Positions 7,117 to 15,650 of a stretch of 64,000 nucleotides of DNA are shown here, piece after piece. A program made the position numbers and the translations under genes. This DNA comes from Verrucomicrobiia bacterium (GTDB lineage Bacteria; Verrucomicrobiota; Verrucomicrobiia; Limisphaerales; CAIMTB01), in assembly GCA_019634625.1 (NCBI GenBank), contig JAHCBA010000003.1:62001-126000 (forward strand), in the 5' to 3' direction. The first letter of the stretch is position 1, and every line of letters starts with the position of its first letter. The notes beneath the pieces were generated by a model. That model searched no databases. It was not told where the DNA came from and saw nothing but the letters and a program-made list of their open reading frames with translations.

Positions 7117-8685
7117 ATGAGCCTTGAACTCAGAAAATCCAGCAAGTGGTGGTACGGCGTGTTCATGGAGAACGGCCAGAAGACCATCGTCAACCTGAAG
7201 GTCCCCATCGCCGGCAAGCGACCGCCGAAGCGCACGATGCAGGGGGACGACGAGTTCGAGCAATCCCGCGGCATGGCCCTGGCCGCCTACGACCTACTGG
7301 CCCGGAAGATGCGCGACGACCGCACCGGCGAGAAGACCCTCCAGAAACTGGCCGAGATGAAGACCGGCCGGGAGGTCACCTTCCCCAAGCTCGCCGAACT
7401 CGCCGACTGGTGGGCCAAGATCCCGCGTCGGAAGACCCCGGACGAACGGTACGCCCTCCAAGTCCGGCTCCGGTTGAAGCGGTTCGCCGAGTTCGTCGCC
7501 GAGCACCAGAAGGGCGCCACGGAGTTCATCGAGGTGAAGCCGGCCACAGCCCAGGCGTTCATGGATGCCGAGGCCGACCGGAACGTGTCGCCAAAGACGT
7601 GGAACGACACGCTCAAGCTCCTGCGGGCGACCTTCAAACACCTCCACCCCCAACTGGCGGACGGCAGCAATCCCTTCCACGGGCTCGTCACGAAGGCCTC
7701 CGAGACGGTCAACCGCGAGCCGTTCTCCGTCGAGGAACTGAAGGCCATCGTCGACACCTGCGCCGGGGACGACTTCATCCGGCCGATCATCGTCACCGGA
7801 ATGTGTACGGCGATGCGCCGCGGCGACTGCTGCCTCCTGAAGTGGGCCGACGTGGACCTGAAGGCCGGCTTCCTCTCTGTCGAGACCGCCAAGACCGGCG
7901 AGCGCGTCGACATCCCCATCTTCCCGATGCTCGCGGAAGAACTGCACCGGGCGAAGGCCAAGGCCGGCAAATCGGAGTTCTGCTTCCCGGAAGCCGCCCA
8001 GATGTACCAGAACAACCCGGATGGCATCACGTGGCGGGTCAAGCAGGTGATCGCCCGGGCGCTGGAGTCGATGGCGAAGCCAGACGCCCCCGCGCTGCCG
8101 CCGCCCGCATCGGCAGAGGAGGTGCGGACCCGGGTCGACGCATACCTGACCAAGCTCGGCGAATCGAAGCGCGCCGTCAGGCTCCGCGCCGTGTTCGACG
8201 CGTACGCGGCCGGCGCCCCGCTGGGCGAGGTCATGGCAGCAACAGGGTTCAGTCGCGGCGCGGTCTCGAACTACCTGAACGAGCTCGAACGCGAGACCGG
8301 CACCTCGATCGTGCGAGGCAACCGGAGAGCGCCAAAGACCGATGCCCTGCAGGAGGAACGCGAAGTGGGCCTGCGGCGCGCCTCGCTGCACGACTTCCAC
8401 AGCTTCCGAGTCACCTGGATCACGCTCGCCCTGGCCGCCGGGGTTCCCCTTGAGCTCGTGCAACGGGTCACCGGGCATCGGACCGTCGAAGTAGTGATGA
8501 AGCATTACTTCCGTCCCGGACGGGAGGACTTCCGCCAGGTCCTCGTCAAGGCGATGCCCAAAATGCTCGGTGTCGGAGAGCGCCACTCCGCGAAAGACGA
8601 AATGAGAGCGATCATCCAGCAAATGACCCCAAAGAATTGTCGGGACGCGAAATCCCGACTTCTCGAGCTGCTGGACACGATCTGA
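7117..8685 (+). CDS. Tyrosine-type phage integrase with internal HTH insertion
   Basis: The start is taken at ATG 7117 (MSLELRKSSKWWYG) because the sister integrase at 54171 begins at the same point. The 522-residue protein has a core-binding domain and the catalytic set Arg234 (AMRRGD), Lys259 (AKTGE), His428/Arg431 (HSFR), His454 (TGHRT) and nucleophile Tyr464 (KHYF). The gap from Lys259 to His428 is about 100 residues longer than in typical family members. It contains an HTH-like segment near 369-391 (LGEVMAATGFSRGAVSNYL). The enzyme should integrate and excise the element at the tRNA-Met site directly upstream. Confidence 0.92.
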   Translation: MSLELRKSSKWWYGVFMENGQKTIVNLKVPIAGKRPPKRTMQGDDEFEQSRGMALAAYDLLARKMRDDRTGEKTLQKLAEMKTGREVTFPKLAELADWWAKIPRRKTPDERYALQVRLRLKRFAEFVAEHQKGATEFIEVKPATAQAFMDAEADRNVSPKTWNDTLKLLRATFKHLHPQLADGSNPFHGLVTKASETVNREPFSVEELKAIVDTCAGDDFIRPIIVTGMCTAMRRGDCCLLKWADVDLKAGFLSVETAKTGERVDIPIFPMLAEELHRAKAKAGKSEFCFPEAAQMYQNNPDGITWRVKQVIARALESMAKPDAPALPPPASAEEVRTRVDAYLTKLGESKRAVRLRAVFDAYAAGAPLGEVMAATGFSRGAVSNYLNELERETGTSIVRGNRRAPKTDALQEEREVGLRRASLHDFHSFRVTWITLALAAGVPLELVQRVTGHRTVEVVMKHYFRPGREDFRQVLVKAMPKMLGVGERHSAKDEMRAIIQQMTPKNCRDAKSRLLELLDTI

Positions 8686-8791
8686 CCCGACATTGACCAC
8701 AGCCGGTTCCTCGATCCGAGGATCGCCGGCACCAGCGCGACCCTGTTCTCCTTGCTCATGCTTCGAGGGACGACCCATCCTCGGTCGATTC

Positions 8792-9784
8792 ATGAACCTG
8801 GAGACGAAGTTCCGAGAACTCCTGCGCAACGGGACGCTCAGACGGCCCCCTGATGCCCTTCAAGGAATCAGCAAGGCCCGAATCACCGAAGTGCTCCAGC
8901 ATCTCTCCCGCGGGTCGAGGGACCAGGTCGACGCGATTTTCGCGCTCCTTGACGACCAGAACCCAAGCCTGTTCTCCGGCGCCGCCGAAATCGGCCTCCG
9001 CTTTAATGCTGGCGCCTCCACCGCCCAGATTGCCTGCCACATGGGCGTACTCCAGCGCGGCGCGGGCAAGCTCGACCGAGAGGGCCGCGACTACTGGTTG
9101 AAGCCCCTTTGGGAAATCGCCGCCCTTGAGAAAGTGTACTTCGATCCGGAGCTGAGTTCGTTTCGCCTCGGCCACCCGGTGGCAAAGTCCCCGAACAGCG
9201 CCTACCGGGTCGTGGATTCGTTCGTCGCAGTCCTCACCGCATCGAGCGCCGAACTGCCTGCGAAACTCGCCATCTGGGGAGCCGACTCCGAGATTCAGGC
9301 GCGTCTTGCGGCTCAGGCTGCGGCAGCAAGAGCGACTCGCGAGGCGATTGGATCCCCTCACGACATCCTTATTCACGCCGCAATGGAACACTACGCGCCC
9401 CGGTTTCTTCCGGGGTTCCAAGTTCTCTACATCGACGCAGAAGACGGGATGCGAATCAAAGACGAGTATCGTTCGCCGCTGAAGGAGGCCGGAATCGAGA
9501 TCCTGCTCGATGACGCGATGCCGGACGTCCTTTTATGGAATCCCCGCACGGACTGGCTTTGGGTAATCGAGGCGGTCACGAGCGACGGCGAGGTGGATTT
9601 CCACAAGGTGAATCGCCTACGCATGCTGGCAACACGCCACGGAAAAGCGGGCATCGGGTTTACTACCGCCTATCCCGACTGGAAAACGGCAGCATCCCGA
9701 CAAGGAAAGCACAAGAATCTTCCACCGGGAACCCATCTCTGGATCTGCGAGGACGGCGCGAAGCAATTCAAGGTAGAGGGATAA
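8792..9784 (+). CDS. Type II restriction endonuclease, BsuBI/PstI family
   Basis: The 330-residue protein starts at ATG 8792 (MNLETKFRELL). Its C-terminal third carries the family hallmark: MPDVLLWNPRTDWLWVIEAV, then TSDGEVDFHKVNRL and KAGIGFTTAYPDWKTAASRQ. This region holds the PD-(D/E)XK-related core of BsuBI and PstI, which cut CTGCAG. The N-terminal part is a helical recognition domain. It is tail-to-tail with the methyltransferase gene, one base separating the stops, so the pair makes a complete cassette. It sits between the integrase and the phage early region. CTGCAG specificity is inferred from the family only. Confidence 0.9.
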   Translation: MNLETKFRELLRNGTLRRPPDALQGISKARITEVLQHLSRGSRDQVDAIFALLDDQNPSLFSGAAEIGLRFNAGASTAQIACHMGVLQRGAGKLDREGRDYWLKPLWEIAALEKVYFDPELSSFRLGHPVAKSPNSAYRVVDSFVAVLTASSAELPAKLAIWGADSEIQARLAAQAAAARATREAIGSPHDILIHAAMEHYAPRFLPGFQVLYIDAEDGMRIKDEYRSPLKEAGIEILLDDAMPDVLLWNPRTDWLWVIEAVTSDGEVDFHKVNRLRMLATRHGKAGIGFTTAYPDWKTAASRQGKHKNLPPGTHLWICEDGAKQFKVEG

Positions 9785-9785
9785 C

Positions 9786-11324
9786 TCAAGCCGCTTGCAT
9801 TTTCAGAGATAGGGTACGAGCCAACGACTCGTCGATCTCGTCTTGGTCGGCGGCGCCTTCACTCACACTCGCCGCCAGTCTCCGCAACTCTGCTGCACTC
9901 GGATAACGCAGGCGGCGCAGGTCGCTGGCATTGACTTGCGTGTGTCCATTGAACTGGCGGAAGAGTCTATCCACGAGAGTGGAGTTAAGGAACAGCGCGA
10001 GCCCTGTCGCGAGCGCCTTCTCTAAGGGTCGCCCGTTCGTGTGGAAGTAATTCAGATGATTCTCGAACCCAACCCGATTGTACCGCGCTGGCGACGAAAT
10101 CGGCTCGAACAAAGCAGCCACGATGCGCCTGCGCTCCTCCTTTGCGCTGAATCGCTTCACCAGGACGTAGACACCATTCGGCACGAGCAGGCCCTCGGTT
10201 CCGATTGAGGCAACGATCGCATTGGCTTTCTTCGATGCTGGGATTGGCCACACGACGCGACCGCTCTTCAAATGCCCTGGATAAAGCAAGGGGACAGTGT
10301 CCACGGAGGGCTCGGATCGGAGAAACTCTTTCGACCGAAAATCAACTACCCGTCCGGTTGAAACCTGTATTCCAAGATTCTCAAGGGAGGATGTCAGACA
10401 GTCGGCGGTCTTACTGACTTCCAAATCTTCGTTGCCGGCGGGGAGGTGTATGACTCGTTGTGGATCGCTCTCCGAAACAACCGTCCCCTGCCGCACTAAG
10501 TGTGTCTCGATTTCTGCTGCACTGCGCCAATTGCTGATTCGGAGCTCGCAATTCGGCGAGCCGCGAATCGCATGAAAGACAATGGTCTCTTGCAGCACCT
10601 GATCGTCGGCGAAAAGTTCATCGCGCTTCTCGAAGAGGGTTACGTGCCGGAGCGCCATGAAGGAGAGGAAGGCCTCCCGGAACGGCTGAAAGTACGGACC
10701 GTTACAGAAGCTCCTGGGAGTAATCGCGGCCATCTCGCCTCCTGCCGTCAAGAGGCGTGATGCCATCCAGACGAAGCCGGCGTACAGATTCGTGGTCTCC
10801 AACCCGGCGCGTCGGAGTATCCGCCGCGCATCTGAATTGGTCGCTATCTTGCCGTACGGTGGATTGATCGCGCAGTGGGTAAATCGCTCGCGCTTGCTGA
10901 AAAGTCCATCCGCGATTAGCGCGGCCTCTTGCAGAAAATCTCGCGCATGAATTTCGCACGTCGCACGAATGCCCATGCCTGAAGCCATTTCCAGGCAATC
11001 ATCGAGAACGAGTTGAAGCCCGGGTAGGAACGCAGGTTCGATCTCCCATGCCTCTATATGCAGGGACTTCGGCTTGGACCTCAGGGACAGGAGGCGTTCC
11101 ACAAATGCCGCCGACAGCGAGCCCAAACCGGCTCCGGCGTCCAAGAATCTGATGTGCTCGCCATACCCCTGAAACTGGCCTGCCAAGTAGCGACCGACGG
11201 AAGGAGGGGTAAGGAACTGCCCCAGCCTCGATCGAGAACCGCCGTCCAGACGCCCGCACACCTCCTCCCTTAGCCGATCTGCGAGGGCTAGTGCGTTGGG
11301 TTCCTTTGCGCTGCGGATGAGCAT
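9786..11324 (-). CDS. Adenine-N6 DNA methyltransferase, BsuBI/PstI partner
   Basis: The 512-residue protein has SAM-binding motif I FLDAGAGLG (~60-68), an acidic motif II region EAWEIEP and the catalytic NPPYG at 154-158. This is the N6-adenine methylase arrangement used by M.BsuBI and M.PstI. QFLTPPSVGRYLA near the N-terminus is the usual lead-in for this class. The C-terminal half should hold the target-recognition domain. It faces the restriction gene convergently and protects host DNA at the same site. Its start lies beside an apparently gene-free region, so its promoter should be at about 11325-11400. Confidence 0.9.
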   Translation of the reverse strand: MLIRSAKEPNALALADRLREEVCGRLDGGSRSRLGQFLTPPSVGRYLAGQFQGYGEHIRFLDAGAGLGSLSAAFVERLLSLRSKPKSLHIEAWEIEPAFLPGLQLVLDDCLEMASGMGIRATCEIHARDFLQEAALIADGLFSKRERFTHCAINPPYGKIATNSDARRILRRAGLETTNLYAGFVWMASRLLTAGGEMAAITPRSFCNGPYFQPFREAFLSFMALRHVTLFEKRDELFADDQVLQETIVFHAIRGSPNCELRISNWRSAAEIETHLVRQGTVVSESDPQRVIHLPAGNEDLEVSKTADCLTSSLENLGIQVSTGRVVDFRSKEFLRSEPSVDTVPLLYPGHLKSGRVVWPIPASKKANAIVASIGTEGLLVPNGVYVLVKRFSAKEERRRIVAALFEPISSPARYNRVGFENHLNYFHTNGRPLEKALATGLALFLNSTLVDRLFRQFNGHTQVNASDLRRLRYPSAAELRRLAASVSEGAADQDEIDESLARTLSLKMQAA

Positions 11325-11815
11325 TTATCTAAGGTTACGGCGCGACATCCAGCGGTTCCAGTTGGAACCCCGGCGCGGATGATGCGCCGATCCGGTCACG
11401 GAGCACGCGCAATATCGCCGTGTCGGGAATGACGGGCGCCGGTACTGGGCCCGAACTCCCCCCCGGGCCACCGCGCACAATCGGCGTCTTGCTCCGCGAA
11501 CGGTGGGCTCCGGGCGTCCCTTCACCGATCACGTCAACCTCCCCGTCACCTTTCGGCTGAAGCCTGCGTACGAGCTGGGCCCCTATCCTCCGTCGGAAGG
11601 GGCAGCGGCGTCGAACCAGCACCTGCAGCACTACGCACCAGACTCCGCCAGCCAGGCACCTGCATCACGCGCAACCCAAACATCCAAAATGCAAATTCAA
11701 GCAACCCAAACATCACAGTGCGCACGGAGCAACATTGTCGATGATTTGACGTCCTTTGGATCGCGGCATTATTTGTCCTCGTAGCAATCGAGATGCTTGA
11801 CGTCCGCATTCCGAG
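11325..11815. other. Gene-poor spacer with 14-bp direct repeat
   Basis: I see no convincing gene in this ~490 bp between the methyltransferase start and the next gene. Near its right end GCAACCCAAACATC occurs at 11671-11684 and again at 11701-11714, a 30-bp period. The stretch around it is AT-richer than its surroundings. Promoters for the divergent genes on both sides must lie here, but I could not assign them. Confidence 0.4.
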
Positions 11816-11836
11816 ATGCATACTGATCCCGTTCTT

Positions 11837-12655
11837 ATGAGCCAAGACCCAACTTCGCCCGAGACTCCCACCGCGCCGAGCACCGATTCCGAGCTCGCAA
11901 AACCGCAGCGGCGCACCACGTTGACCAGAACCATTCCCACAGACCGGGTGACCTTCCCTCGCCAGTGCGAGATCATCCGGGCGCACGCCGCTGCATACGA
12001 AGCTGAGGGCGCGCCTGTGGTGGTCGAGGCTCTCACTAAGTTCGCCGACATGACCCCGGGCACGATCAGCATGGGGAATGCGTTCCTCCTGGATGTCGGG
12101 ATTATTCGCAAGGAGGGACGGAAGTTCCTGCCCTCCGACGAATTGATGGCAATGCATCGGATGTACGGCATCGACGAGTCGCGGGCGTGGAGCAAACTCG
12201 CACCGTTGTTCGAGCGTTCGTGGTTTGGTCAGCGATTGATTCCTCTGCTGAAATTCAAGCCCATGACCGAGGACGAGGCTGTTCACGAGCTTGCCGAGGT
12301 CTCCACCGCTGAAGCCGGCCATCTTCCGCAGCTTCGGGTGATCGTCGAGTACCTGATCCTCGTAGGCCTCATCGTACGACAAGGCGGACAGTTGAAGCTG
12401 AAGAACCCAACCACCACGTCCGAGCCATCTCCCTCGATCCAGCAACCCCAAGGTGATGCCCCGAAAACCGGCAACGGCGAGCCTGCCGCCTTCGACAATC
12501 CGCCCGCCATCTTGCTCCTCGACCCGAAGGGAAAACGTCGAGTGTTGGTCCAAGCCCCGCCGACCGTGACCCAGAAGGAGTTGGACCGAATCAAGAACTG
12601 GCTCGCGGTTCAGCTGATCGTCGAGGAGGACGCACAAACCGACCTGCCCCGGTGA
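11837..12655 (+). CDS. Hypothetical protein, prophage left arm
   Basis: The product is about 272 residues from ATG 11837 (MSQDPTSPETPT); an in-frame ATG at 11816 is an alternative, and neither has a clear ribosome site. The first ~35 residues are low-complexity Pro/Thr/Ser. A central folded region (RQCEIIRAHAAAYEAEG...) includes segments that look like winged-helix modules (LPQLRVIVEYLILVGLIVRQ). A short linker is followed by a basic C-terminal segment, DPKGKRRVLVQ. I do not recognise the family. A DNA-binding regulator is possible but unproven. A GC-rich hairpin follows the stop. Confidence 0.55.
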   Translation: MSQDPTSPETPTAPSTDSELAKPQRRTTLTRTIPTDRVTFPRQCEIIRAHAAAYEAEGAPVVVEALTKFADMTPGTISMGNAFLLDVGIIRKEGRKFLPSDELMAMHRMYGIDESRAWSKLAPLFERSWFGQRLIPLLKFKPMTEDEAVHELAEVSTAEAGHLPQLRVIVEYLILVGLIVRQGGQLKLKNPTTTSEPSPSIQQPQGDAPKTGNGEPAAFDNPPAILLLDPKGKRRVLVQAPPTVTQKELDRIKNWLAVQLIVEEDAQTDLPR

Positions 12656-12662
12656 AGATTTT

Positions 12663-12678
12663 GGCCCCGCGAGGGGCC
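12663..12678 (+). terminator. GC hairpin after 12655, terminator-like
   Basis: A perfect 6-bp stem GGCCCC/GGGGCC closes a GCGA (GNRA-type) tetraloop eight bases after the stop codon. No U-tract follows, so it may be a weak terminator or an mRNA-stabilising hairpin. Confidence 0.35.
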
Positions 12679-12833
12679 GAAACGGTTAGCCCCGGGGCGT
12701 TAGCGCGCACACCGGGGCAGAACCGAACTCGGGTGGAACGAGACCCCACTCCGAGCGAATAGAAGGTCCGCCGGTTGTCTTACACCGGTCTTCTCTTCGG
12801 ATCAAGCAGCGTCTCCCTTGAAAGGCCAGTTCG

Positions 12834-12962
12834 ATGATCATCGAGCATTGGTGCTGCCCCGGAGCGGGATGGCGTGAGGTGGAGATCACCTTGGTCATCT
12901 GTCCGATCTCGGGGCGGCAGGAAGTTCCTGAGCCGCAGCGGCGGTTCTGGATCCGCGGCTAA
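12834..12962 (+). CDS. Possible small protein (42 aa)
   Basis: An ATG at 12834 opens a 42-codon frame (MIIEHWCCPGAGWREVEI...RRFWIRG, stop TAA), with AAAGG about 10 bases upstream as a possible ribosome site. It contains a Cys-Cys pair and is rich in Trp and Arg. It lies alone in a ~460-bp gap between two hypothetical genes on the same strand. Nothing identifies a family, and it may be a chance frame in GC-rich DNA. Confidence 0.3.
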   Translation: MIIEHWCCPGAGWREVEITLVICPISGRQEVPEPQRRFWIRG

Positions 12963-13114
12963 CTGCCGTCGCTGAACACCAAGCCGCGGGGGCAAAAGCT
13001 CCCGCGGCTTCCCGGTGACCCGCGAGCGCCTACGCCCCAATTCGATGCACCCATCCGTCTGGCAGCGGGCCAACCCCGCATCCGTCATCTCGACAACCGA
13101 AGAAGAAGAAGACC

Positions 13115-14302
13115 ATGAAAACCGTCAACCTCCGGCGATTCTCCGACCCCGACGCGCTCAAAGAGCTCGCTCCGCCACGGCTGCATGAACTGCTCGTCCC
13201 TCACCGCGGGTTCTTCGAAGGCAAGGGCCTCAACATCGGGCCTCTTGGTTCGTGCGCCGAGTTCGACTATCCGGCTCTCGCGACCCTTTTCGCATCTCCA
13301 GACGACATCCCGCCCGAGTTGGTGGAGAAGTTCGACATGATCCGACAGCTGGGCAGCCCAAACGGGCTCGACCACATTGTTGAGGGCCTGCGCGCCCGGA
13401 GCATCGTGATCGCATTCGATCCGGACTCGTCGCCAGCGGATGTCGCGGCGCAACTGCTTCTCCGTGATCGCAGGCTGTTCAACGAACTGCATGCCGAGCA
13501 GGCCGTCTCCAGGTTCCGCTCCTTCACCTATTTTGTCTCTCGCCAAAGGGTGCGGAGGGTTCAACCGCCGGAGGATCTGAGCCCACTTGAGGCAGAACTC
13601 AACGACTTCTACGAACAGCACCACCGGGGCAGGACGGCTCGCGTCTTCTACCGGGAGAAGGATGGCCACTTCTGGTATTACATTCGTCACGCGGAGCCCA
13701 TGAAACGCGAGGGCTCCGTCGAACTCCGCGGCAACGCATCCGGCTGCACAATCTATCGGCCTGAACGCCATGATCTGGTCATCTACGACAGCGTGCGTTG
13801 CGAACTCGCCGTCCACGGGGACAGCCGCTACGAGCCCGAGCTGTTCCGACGCGCCTTCGGCCGGCACCTGTTCAATGACGCCGACTTCTTCCCGACGACC
13901 ACGAAGAAGTACACCCTTGAACCTCTGAAGACGGCCCAACGGGCCGCGCTCGTCTCCGCGGGAATCCCGGGGATTGAGGCGATCACGCTGGTGGAGGTCG
14001 AACTCGCCACCCCCGGGGCGCTGTGGGTAAGGGAGCGGTATCAAGCGCAGGACGTCTTCGGCGTCTTTGAACGGCGAGGCTACTCGATTCCGATGACGCT
14101 GGAGGTCAGGAAGGCCAAGTTCCTCGTCCACTTCACTGACTCCAAAAGACCACGAACGCTGACCATCAGTCCATCGAACCACGCGCAGTTCGGGCGGGAC
14201 GATGATGCAGTGGTCCTCGCGCCATGGCTCCAGCGTCAGGGCTTCGTTCACCCCGCCGAGCATTCTGAACCGAACTCCAATGGCACTCTGGAAAGCGCTT
14301 GA
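13115..14302 (+). CDS. Hypothetical protein, first gene of two-gene unit
   Basis: The 395-residue soluble protein starts at ATG 13115 (MKTVNLRRFSDPDALKELAP), just after a purine-rich GAAGAAGAAGAAGA run that can serve as ribosome site. It has no signal peptide or membrane segment. Visible blocks such as FYREKDGHFWYYIRHAEPMK and YEPELFRRAFGRHLFND look like a folded globular protein, but I recognise no catalytic motif. The next gene starts inside its 3' end (23-bp overlap), so the two are expressed together and may form a complex. Located in the left arm between R-M and regulator genes, it could be accessory or defence cargo. Confidence 0.7.
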   Translation: MKTVNLRRFSDPDALKELAPPRLHELLVPHRGFFEGKGLNIGPLGSCAEFDYPALATLFASPDDIPPELVEKFDMIRQLGSPNGLDHIVEGLRARSIVIAFDPDSSPADVAAQLLLRDRRLFNELHAEQAVSRFRSFTYFVSRQRVRRVQPPEDLSPLEAELNDFYEQHHRGRTARVFYREKDGHFWYYIRHAEPMKREGSVELRGNASGCTIYRPERHDLVIYDSVRCELAVHGDSRYEPELFRRAFGRHLFNDADFFPTTTKKYTLEPLKTAQRAALVSAGIPGIEAITLVEVELATPGALWVRERYQAQDVFGVFERRGYSIPMTLEVRKAKFLVHFTDSKRPRTLTISPSNHAQFGRDDDAVVLAPWLQRQGFVHPAEHSEPNSNGTLESA

Positions 14303-15527
14303 AGTCTTCGAGTTTCCATCCGCGCCGCTGATCGAGTGGCGACTTCATCTCGGCGCGGACGCGGACACCGTTGCCAACTACCTTCGCCCGTCCGCCCAAC
14401 GCGTCGCGACGTGTCCCTGCGTTCATCCCGCGCCCTGCGGATGCCGTCATGAGCTTGTTCCGTTCGACGATGATCGCTTCGCGGCAATCTGCAGGTGTCC
14501 TGGATCAGCCTGCCCAACTTTCCAGGTCACCGCCGCTGACGGGCTGGTGTACGATCTCGATGTCGCAGGTCTCGCGGTCGCCATCGGCCGATCTCTCGGC
14601 TTTGCCCCTGTTGCTCCAAACGCAATCACGGGCACTCGATGTTCATTCGCCGCGGGCGCACTTCCAAGCGCAGGGCATCCAGCGGTCCTGACTGTCGCTG
14701 GCATGCCACCCAACTTCCTCAGAGAGTTCGCCACCCTTCGTTCAGTCCTACCCGGCCCATTTGTTCAGCTGACGCCAACTGCGTCGATTCTGAGTGCCGA
14801 GTCGCTCGGCCAAATGCAGCAGCACTCGGCACTGCATATCCCGTTGGACCGCCACGTCGCGACAAAGGCTGGTGGTGGATTTGAAGTGCGCGACACAGCC
14901 GATGCTTTGATACGGCGGTTCATCGGGAGCGCCGTGAAGATGATGCCCCATCAGCAGGTGTCCGCAGCCATCTCGGCTCGCCAGCCGCCGGAACGATTCG
15001 TCTTCCGCAGGTCCGGTCAGGTCTGGCGTGTTGTGTTCGCCGGGGGGCCGGAGTTTCACCTCGCTGACAACCTGGGAGCGCGCTATCTCGACCATCTGTT
15101 GCACCATGCCGGCGAAACCATCGGGGCACTTGACCTTGAAGTAGCGGTAACCCCTGAAAAGGCGACGTCGCGATCAGGCACTTCGATTCATCTCGCCGCG
15201 GACCCGGAGGCCAACCGCAACTACCTCCGGGATTTGGCCAGGTTGCGAGCGGATCGCGACCAAGCGAGAGACCAAGGTCGCCATGTCGAGGCGGACGAAA
15301 TCGAAGCAGAAATCGGCCCGCTTGAGGCCGCCCTGAACAAAGGCGAAATTGCCACCGATACCGGAGAGCGAGCGCGAGGGAACGTCAGCAAGGCAATCAG
15401 GGCGGTCGAGCGTTCGCTCTTAAAAGGAGAGAGGCACGAGAGGGCGTTCGGCGAGCACCTCAAGCAGTGCGTGAGCAAGGGATATTCATTCCGGTACGCC
15501 CATCCGACCGGAGGTGTCTGGCACTAG
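14280..15527 (+). CDS. Cys-rich hypothetical protein, second gene of two-gene unit
   Basis: From ATG 14280 (MALWKALEVFEFPS) the product is 415 residues. An N-terminal segment has two Cys clusters, CPCVHPAPCGCRH and CRCPGSACP, a plausible zinc-binding unit. The C-terminal ~170 residues begin QVWRVVFAGGPEFHLADNLG and continue through a charged helical stretch to a final RYAHPTGGVWH. This resembles a C-terminal domain found in assorted bacterial regulators and ATPases, with conserved W-R-V-x-F, a YLxxLL-like strand and an ERAR...V.KAI helix. The name and function of that domain are not certain to me. A strong terminator follows. Confidence 0.7.
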   Translation: MALWKALEVFEFPSAPLIEWRLHLGADADTVANYLRPSAQRVATCPCVHPAPCGCRHELVPFDDDRFAAICRCPGSACPTFQVTAADGLVYDLDVAGLAVAIGRSLGFAPVAPNAITGTRCSFAAGALPSAGHPAVLTVAGMPPNFLREFATLRSVLPGPFVQLTPTASILSAESLGQMQQHSALHIPLDRHVATKAGGGFEVRDTADALIRRFIGSAVKMMPHQQVSAAISARQPPERFVFRRSGQVWRVVFAGGPEFHLADNLGARYLDHLLHHAGETIGALDLEVAVTPEKATSRSGTSIHLAADPEANRNYLRDLARLRADRDQARDQGRHVEADEIEAEIGPLEAALNKGEIATDTGERARGNVSKAIRAVERSLLKGERHERAFGEHLKQCVSKGYSFRYAHPTGGVWH

Positions 15528-15543
15528 AGTCGTAGCACAACGT

Positions 15544-15572
15544 TTGGGAAGCCCGGCTTCCCAATTGGGAAG
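15544..15572. promoter_or_regulatory. Operator-like palindrome cluster upstream of XRE gene
   Basis: Three TTGGGAAG half-sites alternate in orientation. TTGGGAAGCC (15544-15553) and GGCTTCCCAA (15555-15564) form a perfect inverted repeat around one base, and CTTCCCAATTGGGAAG (15557-15572) is a perfect 16-bp palindrome. They lie ~80 bp before the XRE-family gene, as expected for a repressor's own operator. The cluster sits just before the terminator hairpin. Confidence 0.6.
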
Positions 15573-15580
15573 CGTCATTT

Positions 15581-15621
15581 CCCGCCATTTAGGCAGATGC
15601 CTGGATGGCGGGTTTCGTTTT
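15581..15621 (+). terminator. Intrinsic terminator of the 13115-15527 unit
   Basis: An 8-bp outer stem (CCCGCCAT/ATGGCGGG) encloses an inner AGGCA/TGCCT stem and is followed by TTTCGTTTT. It lies ~55 bp after the stop at 15527 and separates the unknown two-gene unit from the regulator operon. Confidence 0.8.
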
Positions 15622-15650
15622 CGCCCCGCCAGAAGGCGCCGACGAAGAAG

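Noticed and set aside
7294-8829. Long minus-strand open frame (511 codons) opposite integrase 1
   Set aside because: Mirror frame of a highly GC-biased gene; no motif, no ribosome site, and the plus strand has all integrase catalytic residues.
11671-11714. CRISPR array
   Set aside because: Only two 14-bp repeat copies, no regular spacers and no cas genes in the window.
12834-12962. Strong claim for a small toxin or antitoxin at this small frame
   Set aside because: No partner gene, family motif or clear ribosome site; kept only as a low-confidence small frame.
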